DNA of 6,092 nucleotides. It comes from Acidimicrobiia bacterium (GTDB lineage Bacteria; Actinomycetota; Acidimicrobiia; Spongiisociales; UBA5794). Below, one piece after another: positions 6,036 to 6,092 of this stretch (position 1 is its first letter; every line of letters begins with the position of its first letter). Under the pieces are notes generated by a model, which did not search any database, was not told the DNA's origin, and worked only from the letters and a program-made list of their open reading frames with translations. Made by a program: the position numbers and the translations under genes. The stretch is from positions 1-6,092 of the forward strand of contig JABDIW010000276.1 of NCBI GenBank assembly GCA_013003515.1. The letters run 5' to 3'.

Positions 6036-6092
6036 ATGGGCACACCACACATCTCCACACGCGCCGGGCATCCCGACTTCCTCGACCTCGAG
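6036..6092 (+). CDS. Start of a gene cut by the right edge, possibly a DUF4032-family protein
   Basis: Nineteen codons are open from ATG 6036 to the window end. They encode MGTPHISTRAGHPDFLDLE. The GHPDFLDL stretch resembles the N-terminus of actinobacterial DUF4032 (lipopolysaccharide-kinase-like) proteins as I remember them, usually followed by a tryptophan and a region leading to a kinase-like fold. This is recall from a very short segment and is not firm. The gene is divergent from DUF971 across 35 bases. An alternative ATG at 6026 opens a different frame with a His/Arg-rich product that looks like a shadow. Confidence 0.52.
   Translation, partial: MGTPHISTRAGHPDFLDLE

Noticed and set aside
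1..6092. Mobile element, CRISPR array, toxin-antitoxin or defence island
   Set aside because: No transposase, integrase, direct-repeat array, tRNA or small paired toxin-like genes were seen, and base composition looks even across the window.

Overview
The window is a GC-rich, densely coded stretch of bacterial chromosome. Codons are strongly biased to G or C in third positions. Two start-site styles occur side by side: Shine-Dalgarno sequences, and TANNNT boxes 7-9 bases before an ATG. Together with an actinobacterial-type Lhr C-terminus and a likely DUF4032 start, this suggests a high-GC actinobacterium, perhaps an Acidimicrobiia-like lineage. That placement is inference from general appearance, not from a marker gene. 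There is no rRNA, tRNA, CRISPR array, insertion sequence or obvious phage gene, and no gene-free stretch longer than about 100 bases.

Layout: (1) 1-1427, plus strand, the C-terminal part of a large Lhr-type helicase cut by the left edge. (2) 1492-3789, minus strand, a 765-residue PEP-utilising-family phosphotransferase. Its domain order (ATP-grasp, middle domain, C-terminal phosphohistidine domain) is that of rifampicin phosphotransferase rather than PEP synthase. (3) 3790-3886, a 97-base divergent promoter region with an inverted repeat. (4) 3887-4867, plus strand, a divergent ferrochelatase-family protein. (5) 4925-5350, plus strand, a DUF1801 protein, the superfamily of the frataxin-like iron chaperone Fra/YdhG. 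(6) 5351-5743, plus strand, a small coiled-coil protein of unknown function that abuts gene 5. (7) 5710-6000, minus strand, a stand-alone DUF971 protein whose 3' end overlaps gene 6 by 34 bases. (8) 6036-6092, plus strand, the first 19 codons of a gene cut by the right edge, possibly DUF4032.

How the genes may work together: genes 4-6 form a short co-directional run. A chelatase-like protein followed by a Fra-like protein recalls Bacillus subtilis, where Fra interacts with ferrochelatase, so an iron-insertion module is a reasonable hypothesis. The DUF971 protein belongs to a family also found fused to Fe-S carrier proteins, which loosely extends the iron theme. The Lhr and phosphotransferase genes look unrelated to it. 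The least understood items are the substrate of the phosphotransferase, the metal and tetrapyrrole used by the chelatase-like protein, and the role of the coiled-coil protein.
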